A stretch of 64,000 nt of DNA from DASWNP01 sp036399175. GTDB lineage: Bacteria; Acidobacteriota; Blastocatellia; Pyrinomonadales; Pyrinomonadaceae. The notes under the pieces were generated by a model that saw only the letters and a list, made by a program, of their open reading frames with translations, was not told the DNA's origin and searched no databases. The translations under genes and the position numbers were made by a program. Numbering within the stretch: the first letter of the stretch is position 1; each line of letters begins with the position of its first letter. Location: positions 88,589 through 152,588 of the forward strand of contig DASWNP010000063.1 in the NCBI GenBank assembly GCA_036399175.1, written 5' to 3'. Below are positions 49,782 to 58,525 of this stretch, one piece after another.

Positions 49782-51907
49782 AGAAGACAGGCGCGCGCCG
49801 TCGCCCGACCAATTCTTCTTCTACTAAAGCTCCGCGCGGCAAACGCCCTTCAAAACAACCCCGTTCGTCCTCTGAAAATCCTTCTCCAACTAATTCACTT
49901 CCCTCCACGCGTTATCTCTTCTTCGGCGGCAAGGGCGGCACGGGCAAGACTACAGCCGCTTCAGCCGCCGCGTTGCTTCTCTTGCAGCACGCTTCGGCGG
50001 GCGAGGGCATTCTTCTCTTCTCGACCGATCCGGCGCATTCGCTCTCCGACAGTCTCGGCGTAGAGATAGGCGACCGCCTCGTCGAAGTCGCCCGGCGCGG
50101 CGCGGCGCGGCTCTTCGCGCGAGAGATGAACGCGACTGAGGCGCTCGACGAGTTCAAGCGGCGACATCACGGCGTCCTCAAAGAGATAGCCGACCGGGGC
50201 ACGCTGCTCGACGAGGCCGACATCAACGAGCTGCTCAACCTCGGCTTGCCCGGCATGGACGAGGTGATGGCTCTCTTCGAGCTGAGCGAGATTGACCGCG
50301 CCGCAGAGTACGCGCGTATCGTCGTCGATACTGCGCCGTCGGGTCACACGTCGCGGCTGCTGCGCCTGCCCGAAGTCTTCGCGCGCTGGATAAACGCGCT
50401 CGACCGCATGTCCGAGAAGCACCGCTACATGGTCGCGCAGTTTGCGCGCGGTCGTCGTCTCCGAACAGACGAAGTCGAGCTTTTCCTACGTGAGCTTCGG
50501 GAGAGAGTCGAGCGCGTGCGCGCGATGCTCTTCGACCGGTCGGCGGCCTCCTTCACGCTCGTCACCATCCCGGAGGCGCTCGGCGTCGAAGAGACGGCGC
50601 GTTATCTCGCGCTGCTGCGAAAGGAGGGCGTGCCCGTCACAGACCTCATCGTCAACCGCGTCGAGCGCGAGCGCGGCGAATGTCTCTACTGTCGCGCACG
50701 CGCGCGCGGCCAGTCGCGCTGGTTGGAGCGCATCGAGCGAGATTTCGACTCGCTCAAGCTTCGACGCGTGCCGCTTCTCTCAGCAGAAGTGCGCGGCCTC
50801 GCGTCGCTTCGTCGCTTCGCGCGCCTCGCATGGGAAGATGGCGAGGAAGAGACGGACGACGGCGTGCGAAAGCGTGCGACTCCCGCTCGCGCATCGAAGC
50901 GTGCGAGCAAACGAGAGACTGCGACAGGCGAACAGGAAGCGGGCGAGCCTTTTCAGCTTGAGCCGCGACGCCTGCTCATCTTCGGCGGTAAGGGCGGCGT
51001 CGGAAAGACGACGGCCGCCGTCTCGACGGCGCTGGCGCTCGCCGAGCACGAAAGCGCGTCGCGCGTGCTCGTCTTCTCGACCGACCCGGCGCATTCGCTC
51101 TCCGATAGTTTCGGCGAGCACGTCGGAGAGTTGAAGCGCGGCGTTGCGTCCGTCGGAAATCTCGACGCGATGGAGATTGACCCGGCCTCCCATTTTGAAG
51201 CGTTGAAGGAACGCTATCGAAGCTGGACGGACGAGCTTTTTGAATCGCTGACGGGCGGCTCGCGCTGGGAGGTGCAGTTCGACCGCGAAGCGATGCGCGA
51301 ATTGGTGGCGCTCGCGCCGCCGGGCATCGACGAAATAGCCGCCCTCAGCCGCATCAGCGATTTGCTGGAAGACGGCAGCTACACGACTATCGTCCTCGAC
51401 ACCGCGCCGACCGGTCATCTCGTCCGCTTTCTCGAATTGCCCGAAGTCGCGCTCTCCTGGGTTCACACTTTCATCAAGCTGCTCTTGAAGTATAAGAACG
51501 TCGTGCGATGGGGCGGCGTCGCCGAAGAGCTGGTCGCGCTCTCGAAGAGCATCAAGCGCGTCTCGGCGCTTTTGACCGACGCGGAAGCCTGCGAGTTTAC
51601 GGGCGTCGCCATCGCCGAACGCATGAGCCTCGAAGAGACGCTGCGCCTCTCTGAGACTCTCGCGCGGCTCAAAGTTCCGATGCGCCGCCTGCTCGTCAAC
51701 AACCTCATCCCCTTGGATGCCGCCCGCGAGTGCGACTTCTGCGCCGCGCGCAGGCGCTCGCAAGGCGCGGCGCTCAGAGAGTTTCAGTCGCGCATCGACG
51801 CGTCGGTCAAAATCTACTTCGCCCCGCAGCAGCCGCACGAGATACAGGGCGCAGTTCACCTGCGCGAACATTTTGCGCACTGGCGGCGGCTGGAGTATTT
51901 TGTTTGA
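49778..51907 (+). CDS. Tandem ArsA/Get3-type ATPase in the gas vesicle cluster
   Basis: 709 residues from a GTG overlapping the gvpG stop. Two ArsA-like domains in tandem follow a basic disordered N-terminus of about 45 residues. Each has a deviant Walker A (GGKGGTGKTT at 50-59, GGKGGVGKTT near 402-411), STDPAHSLSDS, and a Walker B/switch VDTAPSGHTSRLL or LDTAPTGHLVRFL. Each half ends with a CxxC (CLYC near 303, CDFC near 650), the zinc/dimer motif of Get3. Get3 carries hydrophobic tail-anchored proteins. A similar role in delivering hydrophobic GvpA/J subunits is plausible. No GvpN-type AAA+ ATPase is seen in the cluster. Confidence 0.88.
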   Translation: MKKTGARRRPTNSSSTKAPRGKRPSKQPRSSSENPSPTNSLPSTRYLFFGGKGGTGKTTAASAAALLLLQHASAGEGILLFSTDPAHSLSDSLGVEIGDRLVEVARRGAARLFAREMNATEALDEFKRRHHGVLKEIADRGTLLDEADINELLNLGLPGMDEVMALFELSEIDRAAEYARIVVDTAPSGHTSRLLRLPEVFARWINALDRMSEKHRYMVAQFARGRRLRTDEVELFLRELRERVERVRAMLFDRSAASFTLVTIPEALGVEETARYLALLRKEGVPVTDLIVNRVERERGECLYCRARARGQSRWLERIERDFDSLKLRRVPLLSAEVRGLASLRRFARLAWEDGEEETDDGVRKRATPARASKRASKRETATGEQEAGEPFQLEPRRLLIFGGKGGVGKTTAAVSTALALAEHESASRVLVFSTDPAHSLSDSFGEHVGELKRGVASVGNLDAMEIDPASHFEALKERYRSWTDELFESLTGGSRWEVQFDREAMRELVALAPPGIDEIAALSRISDLLEDGSYTTIVLDTAPTGHLVRFLELPEVALSWVHTFIKLLLKYKNVVRWGGVAEELVALSKSIKRVSALLTDAEACEFTGVAIAERMSLEETLRLSETLARLKVPMRRLLVNNLIPLDAARECDFCAARRRSQGAALREFQSRIDASVKIYFAPQQPHEIQGAVHLREHFAHWRRLEYFV

Positions 51908-51913
51908 AGGCAG

Positions 51914-52801
51914 ATGAGCAAACGCGCGAGTAGAAAAAGCCCGGTCAGGTCGAAGGAGCGAGAGCGCGCGAGCTTCGATGCGGAAGCGGAGAACGACTCG
52001 AAAGTCTTCTACGTCTACTGCATCGGCGGGCGCGCGGCGCTCGTGCCTCTCTTTGAAGGCGAGCTGCCCCTCTCGATTGAGGACGAATCGACTCTGGAGG
52101 CTGTCGGCGGCAGTAGTCTCGCGGCAATCGTGAGCGCCGTTGCGGCGGCGGATTACGGCGAGCGGATGCTCGAAGCGCATTTGAGCGATGCGCGCTGGAC
52201 GGCTGCGCGCGTGATGCGCCACGAGCAGGTCGTCGAATTTTTCGCCGCGCGCACGAGCGTCGTCCCCCTGCGCTTCGGCACGATTTATCTCAGCCGCGAG
52301 CGCGTCGAGCAGATGCTCGCGGAGCGAGAGGACGAGCTGCGAAGAATCCTCGCGCGCATCGACGGGCGCGAAGAGTGGGGCGTCAACATCTACTACGACC
52401 GCGAAACGCTGAAGGAAAAGATTCCCACCGTCAGCCCGCGCCTGCGCGAGCTGACGGAGCAGGCGGCGCGAACTTCGCCCGGACAGGCTTACCTGATGCG
52501 AAAGAAGCTGGATGCTTTGCGCGCGGACGAGATGCGAGCAGAGCTTAAAAGGGTGGGAGAAAGCGTAGAGCGTCGGCTCACCGAATCTGCCGAGGGCGCG
52601 GCGCGTCTGCGCGTCCTCAAGGGCGAAGCCGCCGAGCACGGCGAAGTGGCCGCCAAGCTCGCCTTCCTCGTCGCGCGCGAGAGCTTCGAGGAATTTCAAG
52701 ACGCGGCCTCGCGCCTCGCCGACGAATATGTCCCGCTCGGCTTTCGCATCGAGCTGACAGGCCCCTGGCCTGCCTACAACTTTACGAGCAACGAGGGGTG
52801 A
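51914..52801 (+). CDS. Gas vesicle protein GvpF/GvpL, copy 2
   Basis: 295 residues with a basic 30-residue N-terminal extension, then VFYVYCIGGRAALVPLFEGE, VVPLRFGTIYLSRERVEQML and the closing TGPWPAYNFTSNEG. Full-length GvpF/L. It starts six bases after the ATPase stop. Its presence beside copies 1 and 3 suggests subdivided roles, as in clusters with separate gvpF and gvpL. Confidence 0.88.
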   Translation: MSKRASRKSPVRSKERERASFDAEAENDSKVFYVYCIGGRAALVPLFEGELPLSIEDESTLEAVGGSSLAAIVSAVAAADYGERMLEAHLSDARWTAARVMRHEQVVEFFAARTSVVPLRFGTIYLSRERVEQMLAEREDELRRILARIDGREEWGVNIYYDRETLKEKIPTVSPRLRELTEQAARTSPGQAYLMRKKLDALRADEMRAELKRVGESVERRLTESAEGAARLRVLKGEAAEHGEVAAKLAFLVARESFEEFQDAASRLADEYVPLGFRIELTGPWPAYNFTSNEG

Positions 52802-52888
52802 GTTTTCAGTTTTCGGTTTTCAGTTTTCAGAGCGAGACACAGCCTCTTTTCTGAAAACTGAAAACCGAAAACTGAAAACTGAAAACCG
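52801..52888. repeat. Tandem-heptamer hairpin, GTTTTCA family
   Basis: Left arm 52801-52830: GTTTTCA, GTTTTCG, GTTTTCA, GTTTTCA. Right arm 52851-52887: GAAAACT, GAAAACC, GAAAACT. The pairing is almost perfect, the best stem of the whole set. It fills the gap between the second gvpF/L stop and the next ATG at 52892. Confidence 0.95.
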
Positions 52889-52891
52889 ATT

Positions 52892-53158
52892 ATGTCTGTC
52901 GAAGAGTTTGAGTTTGGCGGGGAGGACGAGCTGTCGCTTTTGGAGACGCTCGACCACGTGCTCGATAGCGGGCTGGTGATTGCGGGCGAGGTGACGATTT
53001 CGGTCGCTAACATCGACCTGATTTACGTCGGCTTGAATCTCCTGCTCGGCTCGGTCGATACGATTGAGAACGTGCTCGCCGAACGCCTCGACGCGCAGAC
53101 GCCGCGCCGCGCTCTTTCCTCGACGAGCGGCGAAGATGATACGACGCGCGAAGACTGA
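52892..53158 (+). CDS. GvpA/GvpJ-family gas vesicle protein, copy 1
   Basis: 88 residues. The GvpA-type core (SLLETLDHVLDSGLVIAGEV, TISVANIDLIYVGLNLLLGS) is flanked by an acidic start and an acidic tail (SGEDDTTRED). The VANIDLIYVGL pattern is closer to GvpJ/M/S minor proteins than to the major shell protein GvpA. Minor proteins of this type help to set or seal the conical tips. Confidence 0.87.
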   Translation: MSVEEFEFGGEDELSLLETLDHVLDSGLVIAGEVTISVANIDLIYVGLNLLLGSVDTIENVLAERLDAQTPRRALSSTSGEDDTTRED

Positions 53159-53186
53159 ATGAGCCCTCTCCGTCCGGCGAAGATTG

Positions 53187-53915
53187 ATGAGCCTTTATGC
53201 TTACTGTTTGAGCGATGAGGTCGAGCCGTCGATGCTTGATGGATGCGCGGGGCTCGGAGGCGGGCGGCTGCGTTTGATTCGGGAGGGGGAGATAGCGGTC
53301 GTCGTCAGCGAGTTTGAGGGCGCGCGCGCGGAGGCGACGGCGGAGAACGCCTCGGCGCACAACCGCGTGGCCTCGCATGTGCTGGCGAGCGTGACGCCTC
53401 TGCCGTTTCGCTTCGGGACGATTGCGAGCGAAGCTCGGCTGCGCCGGTACGTCGAAGAGAATCGAGAAGCGTTGTCGAAATCGCTCGTGCGCGTGCGCGG
53501 CTGCGTCGAGATGAGCGTGAAGATTTTGAGAGATGTCGCGGCGTCGAGCGAGGGCGCGCAGGAGCAAGCGAATGCTTTGCGTGCGAATCCCTGTGCTCAA
53601 ACGAGCGCGGGCAGAGGCGCTGCTTATCTGGCGGCGAAGCGGCGGGAGATGCTTGGACGGGCGGCTTTGAAGGAGCAGGCCGAAGAGATTGCGTCGTGGC
53701 TGGCGGCGGCGCTGGGCGATGCGTTGAGAGAGTCGCGGGTGCGTGTGAACGGGGAGGATGCGCTGGCGGTGCGCGCGGCGCATCTGGTAGAGCGGGCGCG
53801 GCTCGAAGATTATCGAGAGCGGCTGCGGCGTGCGAGGGCAGAGCGCGAGCCGGTTTTACGTTTCTTGACGAGCGGCGCGTGGCCGCCATACAGTTTCAGC
53901 GATGCCCAGATTTGA
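53187..53915 (+). CDS. Gas vesicle protein GvpF/GvpL, copy 3
   Basis: 242 residues from the ATG at 53187; an in-frame TTG lies directly before it. It begins SLYAYCLSDEVEPSMLDGC, has VTPLPFRFGTIASEARLRRY in the middle and ends SGAWPPYSFSDAQI. The shortest and most diverged of the three GvpF/L copies. Lies between gvpJ-type and gvpK genes. Confidence 0.86.
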   Translation: MSLYAYCLSDEVEPSMLDGCAGLGGGRLRLIREGEIAVVVSEFEGARAEATAENASAHNRVASHVLASVTPLPFRFGTIASEARLRRYVEENREALSKSLVRVRGCVEMSVKILRDVAASSEGAQEQANALRANPCAQTSAGRGAAYLAAKRREMLGRAALKEQAEEIASWLAAALGDALRESRVRVNGEDALAVRAAHLVERARLEDYRERLRRARAEREPVLRFLTSGAWPPYSFSDAQI

Positions 53916-53978
53916 ATTTGTCCGGGCGTTGCTCCCGGTTGAAATTGTGGACAGCGCGCACAGGTTCGGGTTACTCTT

Positions 53979-54344
53979 GTGAAGCCTACCCCCGAAACCC
54001 CTAATCCGGCCGAGCCGGAGATTGAGACGGCGCACGCCGCAGAGTTCATCGAAGAGCTGCGGCGCGTGACGGACATTCTGCCTGAGCGCATCAACGTCGA
54101 TGCCGAAACGGTCGAGCAAGGATTGGCGAAGCTCGTCCTGACGTTAATCGAATTGATTCGTCGCCTTCTTGAGAAGCAGGCTATCAGGCGTATGGAGAGC
54201 GGAGGGCTGACGCCCGAACAGGTTGAAGAACTGGGGCTGGCTTTGATGAAACTGGAAGAGAAGATGCGCGATTTGAAGGCGCAGTTCGGGCTCTCGGACG
54301 AGGAGCTGAACCTCGACCTCGGCCCCATCGGGCGCTTGATTTAA
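53979..54344 (+). CDS. gvpK: Gas vesicle protein GvpK
   Basis: 121 residues from a GTG: RINVDAETVEQGLAKLVLTL and IELIRRLLEKQAIRRMESGG are diagnostic of GvpK, followed by LTPEQVEELGLALMKLEEKM. GvpK is an accessory needed for proper vesicle maturation. The N-terminus is Pro/Glu-rich. No strong ribosome site precedes the GTG, so expression may be limited. Confidence 0.9.
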   Translation: MKPTPETPNPAEPEIETAHAAEFIEELRRVTDILPERINVDAETVEQGLAKLVLTLIELIRRLLEKQAIRRMESGGLTPEQVEELGLALMKLEEKMRDLKAQFGLSDEELNLDLGPIGRLI

Positions 54345-54452
54345 AGAGAGCGGTAGAGAAACTTTCGATAAAACTTCCGGCGGCCTTTCAGCTTCTTCTC
54401 GTGCGAGCCCGCCGGTCTTCTTCCTGAACTGCTCTTCTTCTGGAGGCGCGAG

Positions 54453-54905
54453 TTGTCGAGCGAGCGAACAAGTTTAATCACGTCGCGTCCGCCGGGTCTG
54501 GTGGACGTGCTCGACCGGATTCTCGACAAGGGACTGGTTATCGCGGGCGACATCAAGGTGTCGCTCGCCAACGTCGAATTGTTGACGTTGCAGATTCGCC
54601 TGCTCGTCTGCTCGATAGACAAGGCCGAGCAGATAGGCTTGAACTGGTGGCGCTACGACGCCAACCTGACGACGCGCGCCGAGCGCGCCGAAGCCGAGAA
54701 CGTCGAACTGCGCGAGCGCCTCGCCGCACTCGAAAGAGAGGTCAGGCACTTGAGCGCCTCGGGCGGCGCAGAAGAAGCGGCGACGGCGGATGCCTCAAGA
54801 GCACAGGCGCGGAAGGCGGGAGGCAGCGCCGCGTCGAAGAAATCGGCGACTGCCTCGGTCGGGCGTCCGCGCCCGAAGGGCGGCGCGACGCGCAAAGGGC
54901 GTTGA
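54453..54905 (+). CDS. gvpJ: GvpA/GvpJ-family protein with coiled-coil and basic tail, TTG start
   Basis: 150 residues. The core LVDVLDRILDKGLVIAGDIK..VSLANVELLTLQIRLLVC is followed by a coiled coil (ERAEAENVELRERLAALERE) and a long Ala/Ser/Lys tail. The start is a TTG at 54453, with GGAGG six bases upstream, the best Shine-Dalgarno in the cluster. The pattern and tail match GvpJ-type minor shell proteins. The coiled coil could bind other Gvp proteins or the ATPase. Confidence 0.87.
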   Translation: MSSERTSLITSRPPGLVDVLDRILDKGLVIAGDIKVSLANVELLTLQIRLLVCSIDKAEQIGLNWWRYDANLTTRAERAEAENVELRERLAALEREVRHLSASGGAEEAATADASRAQARKAGGSAASKKSATASVGRPRPKGGATRKGR

Positions 54906-55119
54906 AGGCGAAAGCGACGTTGAAGGCGTCGCCGGAAGAGCGCGCGGCGACTGCGAACCGTTCGCAGCCCAAAGAATTTTTTGTCCATCCCCCGAACTGT
55001 GAGAGGCCGAAGGGTGCGTCCCCTGCCCGTGAGGTCGTTGGCTTGTCAGGCGCGACGTGCGCCCCGGCTCGTGTCGTCGCGTGATGGCGCGAGACTTCAA
55101 ATCGGAGAGAGGAAACGAA

Positions 55120-55407
55120 ATGGCTGTTGAGAGGGCTCCGGGCGGAACCAGTCTAATCGACGTGCTCGACCGAGTGCTGGATAAAGGCATCGTCGTCGAT
55201 GCGTGGGTGCGCATCTCGCTCGTCGGCATCGACCTGATTACGGTGGAGGCGCGCGTCGTCGTCGCGTCCATCGACACCTACCTGAAATATGCGGAGGCCG
55301 TCGGCCTGACGCCAGCCGTCTCGCGTCCCGCGCTGACGCCCGGCGTCGCCGAGCCGCTCGAAGACGAGACCCGCCGTCGCGTCACCGTCGAGGTAGAGAA
55401 AGGCTGA
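55120..55407 (+). CDS. gvpA: Major gas vesicle shell protein GvpA
   Basis: 95 residues from the ATG at 55120, preceded by GAGAGG; an earlier in-frame ATG gives non-homologous residues. The core SLIDVLDRVLDKGIVVDAWV, RISLVGIDLITVEARVVVAS and IDTYLKYAEAVGLT is nearly the consensus GvpA that builds the rib lattice. The C-terminal 25 residues (ALTPGVAEPLEDETRRRVTV) are an added tail. It is the last gvp gene, 214 bp after gvpJ, and a hairpin separates it from the histidine kinase, so it may have its own promoter. Confidence 0.94.
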   Translation: MAVERAPGGTSLIDVLDRVLDKGIVVDAWVRISLVGIDLITVEARVVVASIDTYLKYAEAVGLTPAVSRPALTPGVAEPLEDETRRRVTVEVEKG

Positions 55408-55412
55408 AGGAG

Positions 55413-55486
55413 AGTAAGCGGTAAGCGGTGAGCAGTAAGCAGTAAAAACGAAAGGCTGCTCACGGCTTACTGCTCACTGCTCACCG
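55413..55486. repeat. Tandem-heptamer hairpin, GTAAGCG/GTGAGCA family
   Basis: Left arm 55414-55445: GTAAGCG, GTAAGCG, GTGAGCA, GTAAGCA. Right arm 55455-55486: GCTCACG, GCTTACT, GCTCACT. A short loop of about 9 bases. It fills the 83 bp between gvpA stop and kinase start. Confidence 0.92.
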
Positions 55487-55490
55487 TATT

Positions 55491-57668
55491 ATGGAGAATC
55501 GGCTGACAGATTCGACGCCTCCGGGCGGCACTTTGACGGCTGATAAGCCCGCGCCCGATTCGCGCGTGCATCTCTACGAGCTGCTCTTCGAGATGACGAC
55601 GCAGCTTCTGGCGGCGCAGAAGCTCGACGAGCGTCTGCTGCTGACGCTCGACACGCTGACCAACGGACTCGGCTACCCGTCAGCCGCGATAGCTTTAATC
55701 AACAAGCGGACGGCCACTTTGCAGATGCGGATGGCCGTCGGCTTCGAGGACGACGAAGCGGTCAATCGCATCGAGATGCCGCTCGATTCGAGCGCGCTCT
55801 CGGTCGCCATCGTGCACGACGGTCGTCCGGCCTGGATTACACGCCAGAGCGGAGAAGCCGCCGCCGTTTTCCTCGACCAGGTTAAGTGCGAAGCCTGCCT
55901 TCTGGCGCTGCCGCTCTTCGGCGGCCACTGGATTGCGCAGAAACCTGAAGGCGAGTTTGCGCGCCGGCCTCCCGCCGACGACCGCTACTGGCTGCCCGAA
56001 TCCATGTGCCTCGGCGCGCTCTACATCGTCGCCGACCAGACGACGATGGACGAGGAGCGTTTCAACCTCCTGACGCGCTTCGCAGACCGCGTCGGCATCA
56101 TCATCTCCGCCTCCATCCAGACCGAGCGGCTGGTCTCCACCGTCAACAAGTTGCAGCGCGAGCGGCAGTGGGTCGAGTCGATTATGAAATCGGTGGCCGA
56201 CCCTATCGTCCTCACCAACCTCGACAACGAGATTCTCTTGCAGAACCGTCGCGCCGAAGAACTCTTCAGCGGCTCGAAGGGCGCGAGCGAAGGCAAGCGG
56301 CGCGCGCTTGAGATGAACGACCTGCTCTTCTCAGCATACCTTTCGAGCGCCGCCGTCTCTTCGACCGAAATCATCGGGCGCGACCTCACTCTCGTTGACC
56401 CGCTCGAAGGCTCCGACATCCACTTCGAGGTTATCTCCACGCCCGCGCTCGACAGTCGGGGCGAGCGCATCGGCATGGTCTCCATCTTCCGCGACGTGAC
56501 CGACCTCCGGCGAGCGAACGAAGAACTGGCGCGCAACTTCGTCAAGCTGCAACAGGCCGAGTCCGAAGCACGACGCGAGCGCGACCGACTGGATTTGATT
56601 ATCGAAAACGTCGGCCACCCCATCGCCGTCTTCGATTCCTCCGGCAACTTCATCCTCTTCAACCATCGCGCCGAGCATCTCTTTCAACAGGAAGCGGTCA
56701 GCGAGCCGAGAGTCGCGCGCGCCGTCCGGGCGAACGCCGTCAAGCTCACGTCTTTCATCTCGGCGCTCGCTTCGGGTACGGAGTCGGGCAGGCAGGCCGA
56801 GATTGAGCTTATCGACCCGGAGACGAGCGAGACTTTGCCGATGGAGATAACGTCGGCGGAAGTGACCGACGCTAAGGGACAGGTGACGGCCGTCGTCTCG
56901 ATTCTTCACGACCTCTCGGAGATACGCGAGCTTGAGCGCCGAAGAGTCGAGCAGCAGCTTTTCGAGTCGGAGAAGCTGGCGGCGGTCGGTCGTCTCGCCG
57001 CTTCCATCGCGCACGAAGTCAACAACCCGCTCGAAGCCATCAAGAACTCGCTCTACCTTCTGACGACCAGCAAGAGCGTCGAATCCAACGAGCGTTTTCT
57101 CGAAGTGGCGCGCAAGGAGACCGAGCGCGTCTCGCACATCATCCGGCAGATGCTCGGCTTCGCAAGGCGTTCGGGCGAGGTCGAGCGCGCCAACATCAAT
57201 CAGGTTTTGGAAGAGACTCTCGTGCTCGTCGAGAAGAAGCTCAAGCAATCGGGCGTGCGCGTCGTCCGCGAGTTCGACGCGGAATTGCCGGCCGTGCGCG
57301 CGCGCGTAGACCAGTTGCGGCAGGTCTTCCTCAATCTCATCCTCAACGCGCAGCAGGCCATCGAAGGCGCGGGCGAAGTTCGTATTACGACGGAGCGCTA
57401 CAATCAGGCTTTGCAGCCTTCCATCTCCGTCCAGATTAGCGACACCGGGCGCGGCATCAGCGAGACGGACATCGCGCGCATCTTCGAGCCCTTCTTCTCG
57501 ACGCGCGCGAAGGGCACGGGGCTCGGCCTCTGGGTGACACAGGATATTGTTCGTCATCACGGCGGGCGCATCGAAGTGACGAGCGCCGAGGGCAAGGGCA
57601 CGACCTTCAACATCATCATCCCCGTCGATTCCCCGACGCTCGACAACGATGCAAAGTTGGGACAGTAA
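55491..57668 (+). CDS. GAF-PAS-PAS sensor histidine kinase
   Basis: 725 residues, cytoplasmic. GAF-like domain about 30-215 (LDTLTNGLGYPSAAIALINK), containing CEAC and an acidic loop. PAS domains about 240-350 and 370-480 (DPIVLTNLDNEILLQN, HPIAVFDSSGNFILFN). HisKA with H near 507 (AASIAHEVNNPLEAIKN), and HATPase (DTGRGISETD, GTGLGLWVTQDIVRHHGG). The HEVNNPL form is typical of NtrB-like kinases. Its end overlaps the receiver-STAS gene by 20 bp. Placed straight after gvpA, it is a candidate regulator of vesicle formation. Confidence 0.9.
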   Translation: MENRLTDSTPPGGTLTADKPAPDSRVHLYELLFEMTTQLLAAQKLDERLLLTLDTLTNGLGYPSAAIALINKRTATLQMRMAVGFEDDEAVNRIEMPLDSSALSVAIVHDGRPAWITRQSGEAAAVFLDQVKCEACLLALPLFGGHWIAQKPEGEFARRPPADDRYWLPESMCLGALYIVADQTTMDEERFNLLTRFADRVGIIISASIQTERLVSTVNKLQRERQWVESIMKSVADPIVLTNLDNEILLQNRRAEELFSGSKGASEGKRRALEMNDLLFSAYLSSAAVSSTEIIGRDLTLVDPLEGSDIHFEVISTPALDSRGERIGMVSIFRDVTDLRRANEELARNFVKLQQAESEARRERDRLDLIIENVGHPIAVFDSSGNFILFNHRAEHLFQQEAVSEPRVARAVRANAVKLTSFISALASGTESGRQAEIELIDPETSETLPMEITSAEVTDAKGQVTAVVSILHDLSEIRELERRRVEQQLFESEKLAAVGRLAASIAHEVNNPLEAIKNSLYLLTTSKSVESNERFLEVARKETERVSHIIRQMLGFARRSGEVERANINQVLEETLVLVEKKLKQSGVRVVREFDAELPAVRARVDQLRQVFLNLILNAQQAIEGAGEVRITTERYNQALQPSISVQISDTGRGISETDIARIFEPFFSTRAKGTGLGLWVTQDIVRHHGGRIEVTSAEGKGTTFNIIIPVDSPTLDNDAKLGQ

Positions 57669-58443
57669 CAATAACGGCGCGGGTCGCCCTTCGTCGTGGA
57701 AACGTCGCATCCTCGTCGTCGATGACGAAGAGAACGTGCGAATCACGACCGCCGCGATACTCGAACAGGAGGGCTACGAAGTCGAGACGGCGAGCGACGG
57801 CCTCGAAGCTCTGGAAAAAATCACTCGCGGAAAGTTCGAGCTGGTTCTGACAGACCTGCGCATGGAGGAGCTGGACGGCAACGCGCTCCTGGCCGAGCTG
57901 CACGCGAAGCACCCGGACATCGTGACGGTCGTCCTCACGGGTTATGCCTCCATCGAATCTTCGATTGATGCTTTGAGGCAGGGCGTCTACGATTATCTGG
58001 TCAAGCCCTGCGTGGTTGACGACCTGAAACGCACCGTCATGCGCGCGCTCGAACATCAAAGGCAGCGCGCACGCATCAACGAGCTGTCGAATCCTGTCGT
58101 CGAGCTTTGGGACGCGGTGCTGCTTCTGCCCCTCGTCGGCACGTTCGACGACGCACGCGCCGCGCAGATGTCAGCCGCGCTCCTCGAAGCGATACGCGAC
58201 AAGGCGGCGCGCACGGTGATTATCGACATCACCGGCTGCACGGTGGTTGACACCTACACGGCGGCGCACATCATCAACACGGTGCGCGCCGCACGGCTGC
58301 TCGGCGCGCACGCCATCGTCACCGGCGTCAACGCCGCGATGGCCGCCGACCTCGTCAAGCTCGGCGTTGAGCTTGACGACATCACCACGCGCCGCCGCCT
58401 CGCCGACGGCCTGCGCATCGCGCTGAAGTATAATGATGAATGA
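57649..58443 (+). CDS. Receiver-STAS fusion (RsbR-like output)
   Basis: 264 residues. The receiver occupies about 20-135 with DD at 25-26, acceptor D69 (LTDLRM), T97 (VVLTGYA) and K119 (YLVKPC). The STAS domain occupies about 140-260 (VVELWDAVLLLPLVGTFDDA, IDITGCTVVDTYTAAHIINT). It follows RsbR/RsbS stressosome STAS domains closely and keeps the Thr of DITG that RsbT kinases phosphorylate in RsbR. The second RsbR site appears to be Asp. It joins two-component input to a partner-switch output; no RsbT or RsbU lies nearby. Its stop lies in a repeat hairpin. Confidence 0.88.
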   Translation: MQSWDSNNNGAGRPSSWKRRILVVDDEENVRITTAAILEQEGYEVETASDGLEALEKITRGKFELVLTDLRMEELDGNALLAELHAKHPDIVTVVLTGYASIESSIDALRQGVYDYLVKPCVVDDLKRTVMRALEHQRQRARINELSNPVVELWDAVLLLPLVGTFDDARAAQMSAALLEAIRDKAARTVIIDITGCTVVDTYTAAHIINTVRAARLLGAHAIVTGVNAAMAADLVKLGVELDDITTRRRLADGLRIALKYNDE

Positions 58444-58520
58444 TGAATGCGGAATGGTGAATTAAAAGACAGAAGCGTTTTGCTTTTCATTCACACTGCC
58501 GCATTCCGCGTTCCGCATTT
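58432..58520. repeat. Tandem-heptamer hairpin, GATGAAT family
   Basis: Left arm from 58432 (GATGAAT, GATGAAT, GCGGAAT), right arm 58488-58520 (ATTCACA, ATTCCGC, GTTCCGC). The loop AAAAGACAGAAGCGTTTTGC relates to the 28953 and 37336 loops. The receiver-STAS gene reads its last codons and its TGA (58441-58443) from the left arm. Confidence 0.9.
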
Positions 58521-58525
58521 CCGAT

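Noticed and set aside
54906..55119. Extra gvp gene between gvpJ and gvpA
   Set aside because: Frames here have no GvpA, GvpO or other Gvp-like motif; likely leader of gvpA.
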